Below are positions 39,527 to 48,471 of a stretch of 64,000 nt of DNA, piece by piece. The translations under genes were made by a program, and so were the position numbers. Position 1 is the stretch's first letter; every line of letters begins with the position of its first letter. This stretch comes from Synechococcus sp. MEDNS5. GTDB lineage: Bacteria; Cyanobacteriota; Cyanobacteriia; PCC-6307; Cyanobiaceae. The notes under the pieces are model-generated. The model saw nothing but the letters and a program-made list of their open reading frames with translations, was not told the DNA's origin and ran no database searches. Location of the stretch: the NCBI RefSeq assembly GCF_014279875.1, contig NZ_CP047952.1, forward strand, positions 868,001 to 932,000, written 5' to 3'.

Positions 39527-40529
39527 GTTGATCGCTTTTAGACTCAAGACGCTTTCAAAGAAGCGTTTGCCGAATTGCGATCTGCGCAGCGTCCTGATCC
39601 GATGCACCATCGTCCCCGGATTGATCGGTTGTTGTCTGCTGGCGGCCTGTTCATCGCCTCGTGAGGCGGAACGATCTCTCAACGACTCGGATCAGCGCCC
39701 CCGGGTTCTCGCCACCTTCACCGTGCTGGCTGATCTGGCCAGAAACGTGGCTGGTGAACGCTTGAACGTGGAATCCATCACCAAGCCCGGTGCAGAAATT
39801 CATGGCTATGAATTCACGCCCAGTGACATTGAACGGGCGTCCCGCGCGGATCTGATTGTGGAGAACGGGCTGGGCCTGGAGCTCTGGGCGCGGCGCTTCA
39901 CGGCTGCGGCCGGAGATGTCCCCACGGTCACGCTCACGGAAGGGATTCAGCCTCTCTTGATTCAGGACGATGCCTATGCCGGCCGGCCCAATCCTCATGC
40001 CTGGATGTCGCCGCAGCGCACCGAGCACTATGTGGACCAACTCGTTAAGGCCTTTTCCTCGCTTGATCCAGAGGGTGCGCCGACCTACCGGGCGAATGGA
40101 AAGGCGTACAAGCTCAAACTCAGGCAGCTGGATCGCGAACTGCGCAAGGCTTTGCAATCACTTCCGAAGCAACAGCGCCTGCTGGTGACCTGTGAGGGGG
40201 CCTTGAGTTATCTGGCACGCGACTACGGACTGGATGAGGCCTATCTCTGGCCAGTCAATGCTGAAAGTCAGATCACGCCGCGTCGCATGGCCCGGCTGAT
40301 TGAACGAGTTAAGCGAGACCAGGTTCCGGCTGTGTTCTGTGAGACCACGGTCAGTGATCGAGCCCAACGGGAGGTGGCACGTGCTGCTGGCAGCCGTTTC
40401 GGTGGCAATTTTTACGTGGATTCCTTGTCGGATCGCAACGGTCCTGCCTCCACCCTTCTCGATCTGCAGCGCCACAATGTGAAACTCATCCGAGAAGGGC
40501 TGGGGACTTCCGCCGATCCAACGCCATGA
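39507..40529 (+). CDS. Metal ABC transporter substrate-binding lipoprotein, manganese type
   Basis: A periplasmic cluster A-I binding protein anchored by a lipobox (IGCCLLAACSS). The four ligands are H (GAEIHGYEF), H (NPHAWMS), E (TCEGAL) and D (YVDSLSD). This His-His-Glu-Asp set is that of manganese binders such as MntC, unlike the three-His ZnuA at 49310. ATG 39507 overlaps the previous gene; TTG 39567 would give a more usual signal length. Its stop codon overlaps the ATPase start. Confidence 0.9.
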   Translation: MPGFVRELIAFRLKTLSKKRLPNCDLRSVLIRCTIVPGLIGCCLLAACSSPREAERSLNDSDQRPRVLATFTVLADLARNVAGERLNVESITKPGAEIHGYEFTPSDIERASRADLIVENGLGLELWARRFTAAAGDVPTVTLTEGIQPLLIQDDAYAGRPNPHAWMSPQRTEHYVDQLVKAFSSLDPEGAPTYRANGKAYKLKLRQLDRELRKALQSLPKQQRLLVTCEGALSYLARDYGLDEAYLWPVNAESQITPRRMARLIERVKRDQVPAVFCETTVSDRAQREVARAAGSRFGGNFYVDSLSDRNGPASTLLDLQRHNVKLIREGLGTSADPTP

Positions 40530-41275
40530 CGATGCGCATCGCTGCTGAGCAGCTCTGTGTGGATTACAACGGCACGGTGGCGCTGTACGACGCCTCGCTG
40601 AAGCTTCCCTCTGGATGCATCTGCGGGCTTGTGGGCATGAATGGTGCCGGCAAGTCCACGCTATTCAAGGCTTTGACGGGATTCATCCGCCCATCGCGAG
40701 GACGGATCCGGATCAATGGCTGCAGCATCGCTGAGGCCCAGCGGCAGCAGTCCGTGGCCTACGTGCCCCAGAGCGAAGAGGTGGACTGCCAGTTCCCGGT
40801 GTCGGTGTGGGATGTGGTGATGATGGGGCGCTACGGATCGATGAATGCTCTGCGGATCCCCCGCAGTTCCGATCGGGTGGCGGTTCGTGATGCTCTCGAA
40901 CGGGTTGACCTGCTGGACCTCAGCCGTCGACCGATCGGCACCCTCTCCGGTGGTCAGCGCAAACGTGCCTTCCTGGCCCGCGCCATCGCTCAACGCGCTG
41001 ATGTGCTGCTTCTCGACGAACCGTTCAACGGCGTGGACGTGCGCACCGAGAAATTGATGGCTGACCTGTTTCTGCAGTTCCGACGAGAGGGATGCACGAT
41101 TCTGATCTCCACGCACGACCTCACCCACGTACGTGATTTCTGTGATCTCGTGGTGCTCATCAACAAAACCGTGCTGGCCTACGGCGAAACATCGGAAGTG
41201 TTCACACCCGAAAACCTGTCTTTGACCTTCGGCGGCCTGCCCCCTGACCTGCTCACAGGGAACAGCTCTCCCTGA
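40526..41275 (+). CDS. Metal ABC transporter ATP-binding protein
   Basis: 249 residues. Walker A GMNGAGKST, the Q-loop VPQSEE, signature LSGGQRKR, Walker B VLLLDEP and switch His STHDL are all present. It is the MntA/ZnuC type. Coupled to the binding protein (ATGA) and to the permease 10 bp downstream. Confidence 0.95.
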   Translation: MTMRIAAEQLCVDYNGTVALYDASLKLPSGCICGLVGMNGAGKSTLFKALTGFIRPSRGRIRINGCSIAEAQRQQSVAYVPQSEEVDCQFPVSVWDVVMMGRYGSMNALRIPRSSDRVAVRDALERVDLLDLSRRPIGTLSGGQRKRAFLARAIAQRADVLLLDEPFNGVDVRTEKLMADLFLQFRREGCTILISTHDLTHVRDFCDLVVLINKTVLAYGETSEVFTPENLSLTFGGLPPDLLTGNSSP

Positions 41276-41285
41276 GACTGGGTTG

Positions 41286-42122
41286 ATGGACCTTCTCCTG
41301 GAACCCCTGAGCCACGCCTTCATGGTCAAGGCGCTGTTGATCAGCGCCCTGGTGGGAGGGGTTTGCGGTCTGCTCTCCTGCTACATGACCCTCAAGGGCT
41401 GGGCTCTGATGGGTGATGCCGTCTCCCACGCGGTGCTGCCGGGAGTGGTGCTGGCCTATGCGCTGGGGCTTCCCTTCTCTCTCGGTGCCTTCGTGTTCGG
41501 CGTTGGGTCGGTGGCCACGATCGGCTTCGTGAAGCAGAAGTCGCGGATCAAAGAAGACACGGTGATCGGATTGGTGTTTACGGGCTTCTTCGCCCTGGGG
41601 CTGGTGCTGGTGTCGAAGACGCGGAGCAACATCGACCTCACCCACATCCTCTTCGGCAATGTTCTGGGGATCTCGTCCGCCGACATTCTCCAGACCGTCG
41701 TGATCTCCAGCGTGGTGATCGTGCTGCTGCTGCTGTTCCGCAGGGATCTGCTGCTCTTCTGTTTCGACCCCACCCATGCCCGTTCGATCGGGATCAACAC
41801 GGGCGCCTTGCATTACCTGCTTCTCTCGGTGCTGTCGTTGGCGGCGGTGGCCGGATTGCAGACAGTGGGCATCATCCTTGTGGTGGCCATGCTCGTCACC
41901 CCCGGAGCCACGGCCTATCTGCTCACGGATCGCTTTGATCGCATGACCTGGCTGGCGATCGGCAGCAGTGTGCTGTCGAGTCTGCTGGGGGTTTATGTGA
42001 GCTACTGGACCGACAGCTCCACGGCGGGATGCATCGTTCTTGTGCAAACCGGTCTTTTTCTGCTGGCCTTTCTGCTGGCACCGCGCCACGGCATTCTGCG
42101 CCGTGGAAACCCTCAGGCTTGA
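41286..42122 (+). CDS. Metal ABC transporter permease
   Basis: 278 residues with about eight helices, of the ABC-3 (MntB/ZnuB) family. GAWALMGDAVSHAVLPGVVLAY-type text (GWALMGDAVSHAVLPGVVLA) and GLQTVGIILVVAMLVTPGATAYLLT are the family signatures. It completes the three-gene Mn-type importer. It converges on the EamA gene with a 10-bp overlap. Confidence 0.95.
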   Translation: MDLLLEPLSHAFMVKALLISALVGGVCGLLSCYMTLKGWALMGDAVSHAVLPGVVLAYALGLPFSLGAFVFGVGSVATIGFVKQKSRIKEDTVIGLVFTGFFALGLVLVSKTRSNIDLTHILFGNVLGISSADILQTVVISSVVIVLLLLFRRDLLLFCFDPTHARSIGINTGALHYLLLSVLSLAAVAGLQTVGIILVVAMLVTPGATAYLLTDRFDRMTWLAIGSSVLSSLLGVYVSYWTDSSTAGCIVLVQTGLFLLAFLLAPRHGILRRGNPQA

Positions 42123-43192
42123 GGCGGTTCTGACGGCTTGTGGCCATGGCGATGGTGGAGGTCGCTTACGTGTGGATGGGTGTGCTCCATCGCTTCATGC
42201 GCGTGTTCATGGGCATGCCATAGCGGCGCGCCTTCTGGGTGTTGATGGTGGTGATGGGGATCGGGATCCTCCAGGCTGTGTTGGTGGCGGTGGTTGTGAT
42301 GCATCGCCGCGTGGTGATGCCGGTGGCTGTGGTGTTCACCGATCAGCAGGATCACGCCTCCGGCCATCAGTGCCGCTGCGAGCACCAGGGTGCTGCTCAG
42401 GGCACTGCCCAGCACCGCCACGGCAAACACGGCTCCCACAAACGGCGCAGTGGCGAATAGCACGGCTTCCCGTGCCGCTCCGAGCTGACGCAGCGCGATC
42501 AGATCCAGCCAGATCGAGATGCCGTAGCCCAGTGCTCCAATCACCAGTAACGCGAGGCTGCTCCGCATCGGAGGGAAGGATTGCTGGAACACGGCTGACA
42601 TCACCAGCAGTGGTATTGAGGCTCCCAGGGCTTTGATGCAGGAGATCTGCAGAGGATCACGCAGGCTCAGGGCCTGGCTGAGGTTGTTGTCCAGCCCCCA
42701 GGCCAGGCAGGCCAGGGCGATCAACACCACGCCGCCAAGAGAACCGCCATCCAGGTGGCCTCCGCTCAGGATTAAGGCTCCGGCCAGGGTGAGTGCGGCC
42801 GCGACGAACCCGCGTCGACCCAGGTGCTCGCGGCCGATCAGAACCGCCACGATCAGCGTGAACAGGGATTCCAGATTCAGCAGCAGCGACCCTGTCGCGG
42901 GGGAGAGCCGTTCAAGCCCCAGCACCAGGCAGAGGGGGCCGACCACTCCCCCCAGAAGCGTGAGCAGTGCCAGGCTCGGCCAGTCGGAGGGCTGAACCGG
43001 AGTTTCCTCCGCGCTCGGGCTTGCCTTTGCGCGGGATCGCAAGTGTTGCAGCGGCAGCAGAACGGCACTGGCTCCGAGGTAGAGCAGGGCGGTGACGGCC
43101 AGGGGACCACCCTCAGAGGCCAGCCCCGCGATCAAGGGAGCACTACAGCCGAAGAGCACGGCGGCCAGCAGTCCGGTCCAGTAGCGACGCAT
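42113..43192 (-). CDS. EamA-family transporter with a histidine-rich C-terminal tail
   Basis: 359 residues. The first about 285 form two EamA/DMT halves with ten helices (AVLFGCSAPLIAGLASEGGPL, VGPLCLVLGLERLSPATGSLLLNLESLF, REAVLFATAPFVGAVFAVAVLG). The last about 75 residues are dominated by His (EHHSHRHHHAAMHHNHRHQH and repeats). A metal-binding or metal-sensing tail on a drug/metabolite-type carrier, next to Mn and Zn import genes, suggests metal transport. Confidence 0.88.
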   Translation of the reverse strand: MRRYWTGLLAAVLFGCSAPLIAGLASEGGPLAVTALLYLGASAVLLPLQHLRSRAKASPSAEETPVQPSDWPSLALLTLLGGVVGPLCLVLGLERLSPATGSLLLNLESLFTLIVAVLIGREHLGRRGFVAAALTLAGALILSGGHLDGGSLGGVVLIALACLAWGLDNNLSQALSLRDPLQISCIKALGASIPLLVMSAVFQQSFPPMRSSLALLVIGALGYGISIWLDLIALRQLGAAREAVLFATAPFVGAVFAVAVLGSALSSTLVLAAALMAGGVILLIGEHHSHRHHHAAMHHNHRHQHSLEDPDPHHHHQHPEGAPLWHAHEHAHEAMEHTHPHVSDLHHRHGHKPSEPPQA

Positions 43193-43291
43193 GCTCTTCC
43201 GGTGACCTCATCACCATGCCAAAAGCTGCTGAGAAGTGAAGTGGTGGATTTCAGCAATCGCTGCTAAGAAATCTTTAATTGAAATCTGCAC

Positions 43292-43882
43292 ATGCTTGGT
43301 CGTCGTTGGTCAATCGCTGCTGCTGCGGTTCTTGGGGCAAGCGCTCTGGCCCCCCTGCCTGCGTCCTCGGATCCTGTCGTGCAGGTGTTCAACGCCATGG
43401 TCACTGAAGACGAGGTGATGAAGGCTCAGCGTGGCTGGTGTGCGGCTGTGCTTGCGATCAGCAATGCGTATCAGACCGGTGGCTACGCCGCCGCGAAGGC
43501 CAAGGCTTCTGCGGTGATTGATGCGGCCTATGGCTTCGACTACGGCCCGATCGCGTTCAAGCCCACTTACACCACAGGGGAGGACACCTTCCGTTCCACC
43601 CGCGCCGGGGCTCTGGCTTATTTCGTGGGTCCTGATCCTTCCATTCCCGCGTTCGGCAAGAACCAGGGCTTTGCCACTTATCGCCATTGGAAAAGCTGTG
43701 AGGTGAAGGATTACGTGATCCAGCTGTTCGGCAACACGGCCAACAGCATGGGACTGGTGCGCTTTACAGATGCCAAGGGGCAGGTGGGCTACGTGGAGAA
43801 GACCTTCACCTTCGTGCGTGAGATGAATGGCACACTTCGGATCGTTCTCCACCACTCGTCCGCACCCTTCGATGCACGCTGA
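43292..43882 (+). CDS. Iota-class carbonic anhydrase (COG4337 type)
   Basis: 196 residues. A signal peptide (AAAAVLGASALAPLPASS) leads to an NTF2-like fold. The ending GTLRIVLHHSSAPF matches the HHSS signature at the active site of iota-carbonic anhydrases, and GWCAAVLAISNAYQTGG and TYRHWKSCEVKDYVIQLFGNTANSMG fit the family. The enzyme hydrates CO2, in some members without metal and in others with Mn. It is probably periplasmic. The family has also been mis-labelled in databases. It lies between Mn and Zn transport genes. Confidence 0.8.
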   Translation: MLGRRWSIAAAAVLGASALAPLPASSDPVVQVFNAMVTEDEVMKAQRGWCAAVLAISNAYQTGGYAAAKAKASAVIDAAYGFDYGPIAFKPTYTTGEDTFRSTRAGALAYFVGPDPSIPAFGKNQGFATYRHWKSCEVKDYVIQLFGNTANSMGLVRFTDAKGQVGYVEKTFTFVREMNGTLRIVLHHSSAPFDAR

Positions 43883-43923
43883 TTGGTGACAGGGATCTCC
43901 CTTCTCGTCCTTATTGATAGAGA

Positions 43924-44250
43924 ATGAGATCCCTAAACCTTTCATTGCATCCGATGCAATTCAAGTCCACCCGTCTCAGGCTCAGAAGCGCAATGGCGCT
44001 CTTGGGTTTGCTCACCCTGGTGGGTGTTGCGTCGGCCCGTGCCCATCACGTCCCCGGGGATGACCACACGGGGATGCTGCTGTCTGATAAGCCTGCGCAA
44101 TCCGATCAGAGCTCCCTTGGGGTGAAGGCTCTCTTCGATAACCGGGAGGAAGCGGAGGCCGCAGCCCCCGGTTTTGGGTGCAAGGGTGCCCACGCCATGG
44201 GCAGCCAATGGATGCCCTGTGCAAGCCATGGTCACGGCCTGGGGGGCTGA
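43924..44250 (+). CDS. DUF3721-domain secreted protein
   Basis: 108 residues (or 98 from ATG 43954). A signal peptide (SAMALLGLLTLVGVASARA) precedes a short His/Asp-rich stretch (HHVPGDDHTGM) and the DUF3721 motif ALFDNREEAEAAAPGFGCKGAHAMGSQWMPCASHGH. Two Cys and several His suggest metal binding. A weak Zur-like text (GATAGAGAATGAGAT) overlaps the first start. Confidence 0.8.
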   Translation: MRSLNLSLHPMQFKSTRLRLRSAMALLGLLTLVGVASARAHHVPGDDHTGMLLSDKPAQSDQSSLGVKALFDNREEAEAAAPGFGCKGAHAMGSQWMPCASHGHGLGG

Positions 44251-44347
44251 CCCCATCTGGCCCCATGTCATTGCATGACGATCATCTGAGCCATTCGTGA
44301 ATCCCCTTGAGAGGTTCTGAACAATCAGTTCATCCGAATGGCTTGCC

Positions 44348-44689
44348 ATGCGCTTCGTTGCTTCGCTCGTTCTGGCTCTGTTGATCGGCCTGATGGCGCC
44401 GCTGTCCGCCAATGCCACCGATGCGGTGCGCGGCGGTCAGATCTTCACGACCAACTGCGCCGCCTGCCATTCCGGTGGCGGCAACATCATCAAAGCGGAA
44501 CGCACCCTGCGGGAGGCTGATCTCAAAGCCCATCTCCCTAACTATCTCGGTGCCCATGAATCAGCGATCGTGGCCCAGGTCACCTACGGCCGCAATGCCA
44601 TGCCAGCTTTTGTGGATGTGCTCAGTGAATCGGAGATCGCCGATGTCGCTGCCTATGTGGAGGAGCAGTCGTCCCAAGGCTGGAGCTGA
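44348..44689 (+). CDS. petJ: Cytochrome c6
   Basis: 113 residues. A signal peptide (LVLALLIGLMAPLSANA) exports it to the thylakoid lumen. Heme is bound at CAACH, and the distal Met lies in GRNAMPAF. It carries electrons from cytochrome b6f to photosystem I or oxidase and can replace copper-containing plastocyanin. Its position in a metal-response island is notable. Confidence 0.95.
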   Translation: MRFVASLVLALLIGLMAPLSANATDAVRGGQIFTTNCAACHSGGGNIIKAERTLREADLKAHLPNYLGAHESAIVAQVTYGRNAMPAFVDVLSESEIADVAAYVEEQSSQGWS

Positions 44690-44704
44690 TTGTAGAGGCC
44701 TGGA

Positions 44705-45664
44705 ATGACGCGTGTCTCCACGGCCTGGGCCATCTTTCAGGGGTTGTTGATCGAAGCTCTCCCCTTCCTGCTGCTGGGAGTGGCGATTGCCGGGATCGCT
44801 CGGTGGCTCGTTCCCCAGTCGGCGTGGGTTCGCAGGCTTCCGCGCAATGCCGTTCTTGCACCGATTGTGGGGGCACTTCTCGGCTTCGCTCTGCCGGCCT
44901 GTGAGTGCGGCAATGTGCCTGTGGCCCGACGGCTTCTGGCCAGCGGAGCACCCCTGGGAACCGGGTTTGGATTTCTCTTCGCGGCTCCGGTTCTCAATCC
45001 GATCGTGCTGGCCAGTACCTGGGCCGCGTTTCCCGATAAGACTTGGCTTCTCTGGGCGCGGCCCCTGGGTGCTTTCCTGATCGCCTTGGTCCTCAGCATG
45101 CTGTTGGGATTGCTGGCTGAATCCCGGCTCTTGGATCCAGCTCTGCTGGAGGAAAGGCGCCTCACGCAACCGCTGTCGCGGGTTGGATTGCTCGAGCGTG
45201 GTAGCGGTCTGGTGGGGGGCAGCGCGTCGATCCCTGATCTGCCCACATCCGCTGATCGGCTTAGGCCCGGGGAGTTGCTTGGCCACAGCACCCGGGAATT
45301 TCTCAACCTGCTCACCTTGCTGGTGCTGGGCAGCGCCCTGGCGGCGGTGGTTCAAACCTGGTTGCCCCGCAGTTGGCTTCTGGCACTCGGCAGTGCGCCG
45401 ACACTGTCGGTGATCGCTCTGATGCTGCTGGCCCTGGTGCTGTCGGTGTGTTCCAGTGTGGATGCCTTTCTCGCCCTGGGGTTTGCCGCCCAGGTCACCC
45501 CTGGGGCACTGCTGGCGTTTCTTCTTCTCGGTCCTGTCGTTGATCTCAAACTGGCTGGACTGTTCACTGTGTTGCTCACACCCAGGGCGATTGCCATCAC
45601 CGCGGTGGCGGCCTCGTTGCTGGTGTTGCTGATCGGTCAGTGGGTCAATTTTCTTCAGCTCTGA
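44705..45664 (+). CDS. Permease of the DUF318/YraQ family
   Basis: 319 residues with about eight helices. The motif ALPACECGNVPVARRLLASGAPLGTGFGFLFAAPVLNPIVLASTW holds the conserved CECG thiols. A second half ends LLGPVVDLKLAGLF. In Bacillus a similar protein (YcgR) is paired with YcgQ under Zur control. Here it starts 15 bp after petJ and leads a run of genes to znuA. Confidence 0.9.
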   Translation: MTRVSTAWAIFQGLLIEALPFLLLGVAIAGIARWLVPQSAWVRRLPRNAVLAPIVGALLGFALPACECGNVPVARRLLASGAPLGTGFGFLFAAPVLNPIVLASTWAAFPDKTWLLWARPLGAFLIALVLSMLLGLLAESRLLDPALLEERRLTQPLSRVGLLERGSGLVGGSASIPDLPTSADRLRPGELLGHSTREFLNLLTLLVLGSALAAVVQTWLPRSWLLALGSAPTLSVIALMLLALVLSVCSSVDAFLALGFAAQVTPGALLAFLLLGPVVDLKLAGLFTVLLTPRAIAITAVAASLLVLLIGQWVNFLQL

Positions 45665-45679
45665 GTTGCTCACCTTGTG

Positions 45680-46369
45680 ATGTCTCTGCTGCAACGCCTG
45701 CGCCGATCCCCCTGGTTGATGCCTCTGGCCTTAGGGCTGTGGGGCTGGCTGTTGCTCTGGAGCAGTTTTTCTGGACGTTTGGATCTGCTGCTCAATGCGG
45801 CGTTCCACGCTGTGGTGACTGTCGCCGGAGCGGTTCTGATGCTGCTGGCGCTGATCCAGCTGCGCGGTGCCCGGCGCCGTCGGGGTGGACCTGTTCCGCT
45901 GGGCGTGCTGCTGTCAGTGGGCGTGGCGCTGCTGATGCTGGCCTTCCCCCCGGCCCCCTCCTTCAGTGACCTGGCAGCCAACCGTCAGGACAGTCTCCCT
46001 GAGGCTCCCCAGCTCAGTTTTTACCTGCCCCCCGAGCAGCGCACGCTGACGGAATGGGTGCGTTTGTTGCGCAGTCAGCCTGATCCTGATCTGCATGCCG
46101 GCGATCCGCTGCGGATCAGTGGTTTCGTACTGGCGCGGCCTGGGGAGCCTGCGCAGCTGGCCCGTCTCACCGTGCGTTGCTGTCTGGCCGATGCCACGCC
46201 CGCTGGACTGCCTGTGGACTGGCCAGAAGGATCGGATCCAGTGCCGGATCAATGGCTTGAGATTGAGGGAACGATGACGGTGCAGGACCGAAACGGTGTG
46301 CCGACCAATGTGGTCAAACCCTTGAGCATCAAAGCGATTCCAAGGCCTGAGCGCCCGCTTGAACCATGA
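45680..46369 (+). CDS. TIGR03943 family protein (permease partner)
   Basis: About 229 residues. Two N-terminal helices (WLMPLALGLWGWLLLW and VVTVAGAVLMLLALIQL), a further one near 75-90, then a soluble domain with LRISGFVLARPGEPAQLARLTVRCCLADATPAGLPVDWPEG. The RCCLADA motif is a family mark. It is the usual partner of the upstream permease. Confidence 0.9.
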   Translation: MSLLQRLRRSPWLMPLALGLWGWLLLWSSFSGRLDLLLNAAFHAVVTVAGAVLMLLALIQLRGARRRRGGPVPLGVLLSVGVALLMLAFPPAPSFSDLAANRQDSLPEAPQLSFYLPPEQRTLTEWVRLLRSQPDPDLHAGDPLRISGFVLARPGEPAQLARLTVRCCLADATPAGLPVDWPEGSDPVPDQWLEIEGTMTVQDRNGVPTNVVKPLSIKAIPRPERPLEP

Positions 46370-47742
46370 CAGGCCGATTCGCTGGATCCAAGGGGCGCTG
46401 GCTTGCCGCCAGCCTGACGCTGTTGGCCGGAGTGGCACTGCTGCAGCAACAGCTGCTGGTTCGGAGGCCACCGCGTTTGCTGTCGGTGGCGGTGCAGCCG
46501 ATCCGCTCCGGCGCCGCCGCTCTGGATGTGACGTTCAGCCGACCGATGGATCGCGCCACGGTGGCGGAGAGTCCCTTGGCACCAAGGTATCCCCATCGCT
46601 GGTTCGGTCAGCAGAACCGAATGCGACTTCTTATGGAGTCCGGCGAGCCTGTTTCAGGTTCTGTGCGGCTGGATCTGCGTGGCCAGGACCTGCGCCGCCT
46701 GCCGATGAAGCCGCAATCGCTGTGGTGGGATCCCAGGCCCTTTCTTCTCGCTGTGGCACCAGAGGACGACGGCGAGCGCTTGCTGATGCGGCTCCGCGAT
46801 GGCCGTTGGCGTCCCTTGATGCCGGCGCAGCAGCGCATTCTCCAGGTGGAGCCCCTCGGTGACGGACGGGGTGTGGCTGTGGTGGGCGATGACGCTGAAC
46901 TGACCCAGCAGGTGCTGCTCCGCCGGGTCGATCAGCGCTCGCTCAGCGGCGTGTCATCGGGGTTGGGCGACCCTGCACTCGGTGCGCTGGAGACCCTGGA
47001 ATCGGGTTCCCTGCTGTTCGTGCATCTCAGTGCCAATCAACGCGGTGATCTGTTGATTCAGCTCGGGGGATTTGAACCCGGGAGTGATCGGATCTGGATT
47101 CTTGAGCAAGGCTCGGATCGCCGCCGCCTTGCGTTTGAGGCCAGTGGTGCCCTGCGCTTGCTCCCCGATGGCACGGGGCTGGTGCTTCCCTCGTTCGAGG
47201 GGCTTGAGCTGTTGTCTCTGGAGGCTAAGCCAGGAGCTGCACCACGTCAGACCCTGCCCGGCAGCCGTGAGGTGAAGGCGTTCTGCTCTGGGTCTGGCCG
47301 TGCGCTGCTGGTGCGGCACTGGCCCGATTACCGCCGCTCGGTTGAGCTGGTGATCCCCGGGCGTCCGCCTCGGCAGGTGTGGCTGGGCGAGGCTGGTGTG
47401 ATGGCAGCCGCTTGCGACAACGGTGGCGAGCATCTGTGGCTCGTGCTGCGTGAGGCGGGACAGCAGGCTCGAGACCGGCTGCTGCTGCTCGATGCCCAAG
47501 GCCGCACCCTTCTGAAGCGATCCCTCGAAAACTGGCGTCTCAGCTCCGGTGCTGAACTCGACTTTGATCCGGTGAGCAATCAGTTGCTCACGGTCGTGCG
47601 CCGCCCAGGGGAGGACGATGGCCGGGTGGCTCTGATCAACGGACGCACCTTGAATCTGACCGTTCTTGATCAGCCGGCGGTGCTGGCGCGTTGGCTCCCT
47701 GCCGGTGGTGCCTGGGCTGCCAGAACCAGAGGGCCTCGATAG
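46366..47742 (+). CDS. Hypothetical protein, beta-propeller-like
   Basis: 458 residues with an N-terminal anchor (WLAASLTLLAGVALLQQQLLV). An Ig-like start (ALDVTFSRPMDRATVAESPL) is followed by many strand-turn units (FLLAVAPEDDGERLLMRLRDGRWRPL, GVAVVGDDAELTQQVLLRRVD), which suggests a propeller. No family is known to me. It overlaps the TIGR03943 gene by 4 bp and precedes znuC, so a periplasmic zinc-related role is inferred from context. Confidence 0.7.
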   Translation: MTGRFAGSKGRWLAASLTLLAGVALLQQQLLVRRPPRLLSVAVQPIRSGAAALDVTFSRPMDRATVAESPLAPRYPHRWFGQQNRMRLLMESGEPVSGSVRLDLRGQDLRRLPMKPQSLWWDPRPFLLAVAPEDDGERLLMRLRDGRWRPLMPAQQRILQVEPLGDGRGVAVVGDDAELTQQVLLRRVDQRSLSGVSSGLGDPALGALETLESGSLLFVHLSANQRGDLLIQLGGFEPGSDRIWILEQGSDRRRLAFEASGALRLLPDGTGLVLPSFEGLELLSLEAKPGAAPRQTLPGSREVKAFCSGSGRALLVRHWPDYRRSVELVIPGRPPRQVWLGEAGVMAAACDNGGEHLWLVLREAGQQARDRLLLLDAQGRTLLKRSLENWRLSSGAELDFDPVSNQLLTVVRRPGEDDGRVALINGRTLNLTVLDQPAVLARWLPAGGAWAARTRGPR

Positions 47743-47745
47743 GTT

Positions 47746-47763
47746 GAATGGGAATCGTTCTCA
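47746..47763. promoter_or_regulatory. Zur-like box before znuC
   Basis: On the minus strand it reads TGAGAACGATTCCCATTC, 14 of 18 positions identical to the znuA box. It lies 7 bp before the znuC ATG, overlapping the expected ribosome site. Confidence 0.55.
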
Positions 47764-47769
47764 TCATGG

Positions 47770-48471
47770 ATGGGGGATGCTCCCCTGGTTGCCGACTCGG
47801 TGTCGGCTGCTTTTGATAATCGCGTCGTTCTTCAAGACGTGTCTCTGACACTCCAGCCAGGCACGCTCACGGCTTTAGTGGGCGCAAATGGTGCCGGGAA
47901 ATCCACCCTTCTGCATCTGTTGCAAGGGCAGCTGGCCCCCACTGCCGGCCGGGTGCTCTGTGATGGCGTTCCTGTGCAGACGTGCCGCGACCAAGTGGTG
48001 CTCATGCCCCAGCGCGGACGGATTGACTGGTCGTTTCCGATCACGGTGCGGGAGTTCGTGGATCTCGGATCGGTGCCATCCAGGTCTTATGGCTGTTGTG
48101 ACAGAGATGCGGCACTGCAACGGGTTGGTCTCACAGCGCTGGCCGGTCGTCGCTTGGATGCCCTCTCCGGAGGTCAGCAGCAGCGAGTCCTGCTGGCGCG
48201 AGCGCTCGTGCAGCCGTCCCGGGTGCTGCTGCTCGATGAACCCTGTGCCGCCATTGATCCACCGTCGCGGGGGCAGTTGCTTCAGCTGATGCGGCAACTG
48301 GCTGATGCAGGTCAGACCCTGCTGGTTAGCAGTCACGACTGGGGGTCGGCACTGGATCAGTACGACCGGGTGATCGTGCTCGACGGCCGCGTTCTGGCCG
48401 ACGGATCGCCTGATCAGATCCGGCACCGGCTCGGCGATCAGCTCGATCCTGGAGCGCACTGCCATGACTGA
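47770..48471 (+). CDS. znuC: Zinc ABC transporter ATP-binding protein
   Basis: 233 residues. Walker A GANGAGKST, Q-loop LMPQRG, signature LSGGQQQR, Walker B VLLLDEP and switch SSHDW. The family neighbours (permease, then a three-His binding protein) show it is the zinc system. It overlaps znuB by 8 bp. Confidence 0.93.
   Translation: MGDAPLVADSVSAAFDNRVVLQDVSLTLQPGTLTALVGANGAGKSTLLHLLQGQLAPTAGRVLCDGVPVQTCRDQVVLMPQRGRIDWSFPITVREFVDLGSVPSRSYGCCDRDAALQRVGLTALAGRRLDALSGGQQQRVLLARALVQPSRVLLLDEPCAAIDPPSRGQLLQLMRQLADAGQTLLVSSHDWGSALDQYDRVIVLDGRVLADGSPDQIRHRLGDQLDPGAHCHD

Noticed and set aside
41253-42089. 278-codon open frame on the minus strand opposite the Mn-type permease
   Set aside because: Gln/His-rich shadow of a membrane protein.
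44561-45694. 377-codon open frame on the minus strand opposite the YraQ permease
   Set aside because: Composition (Gln, Arg, His, Gly rich) is typical of a shadow frame in GC-rich DNA; the plus strand encodes a clear family.
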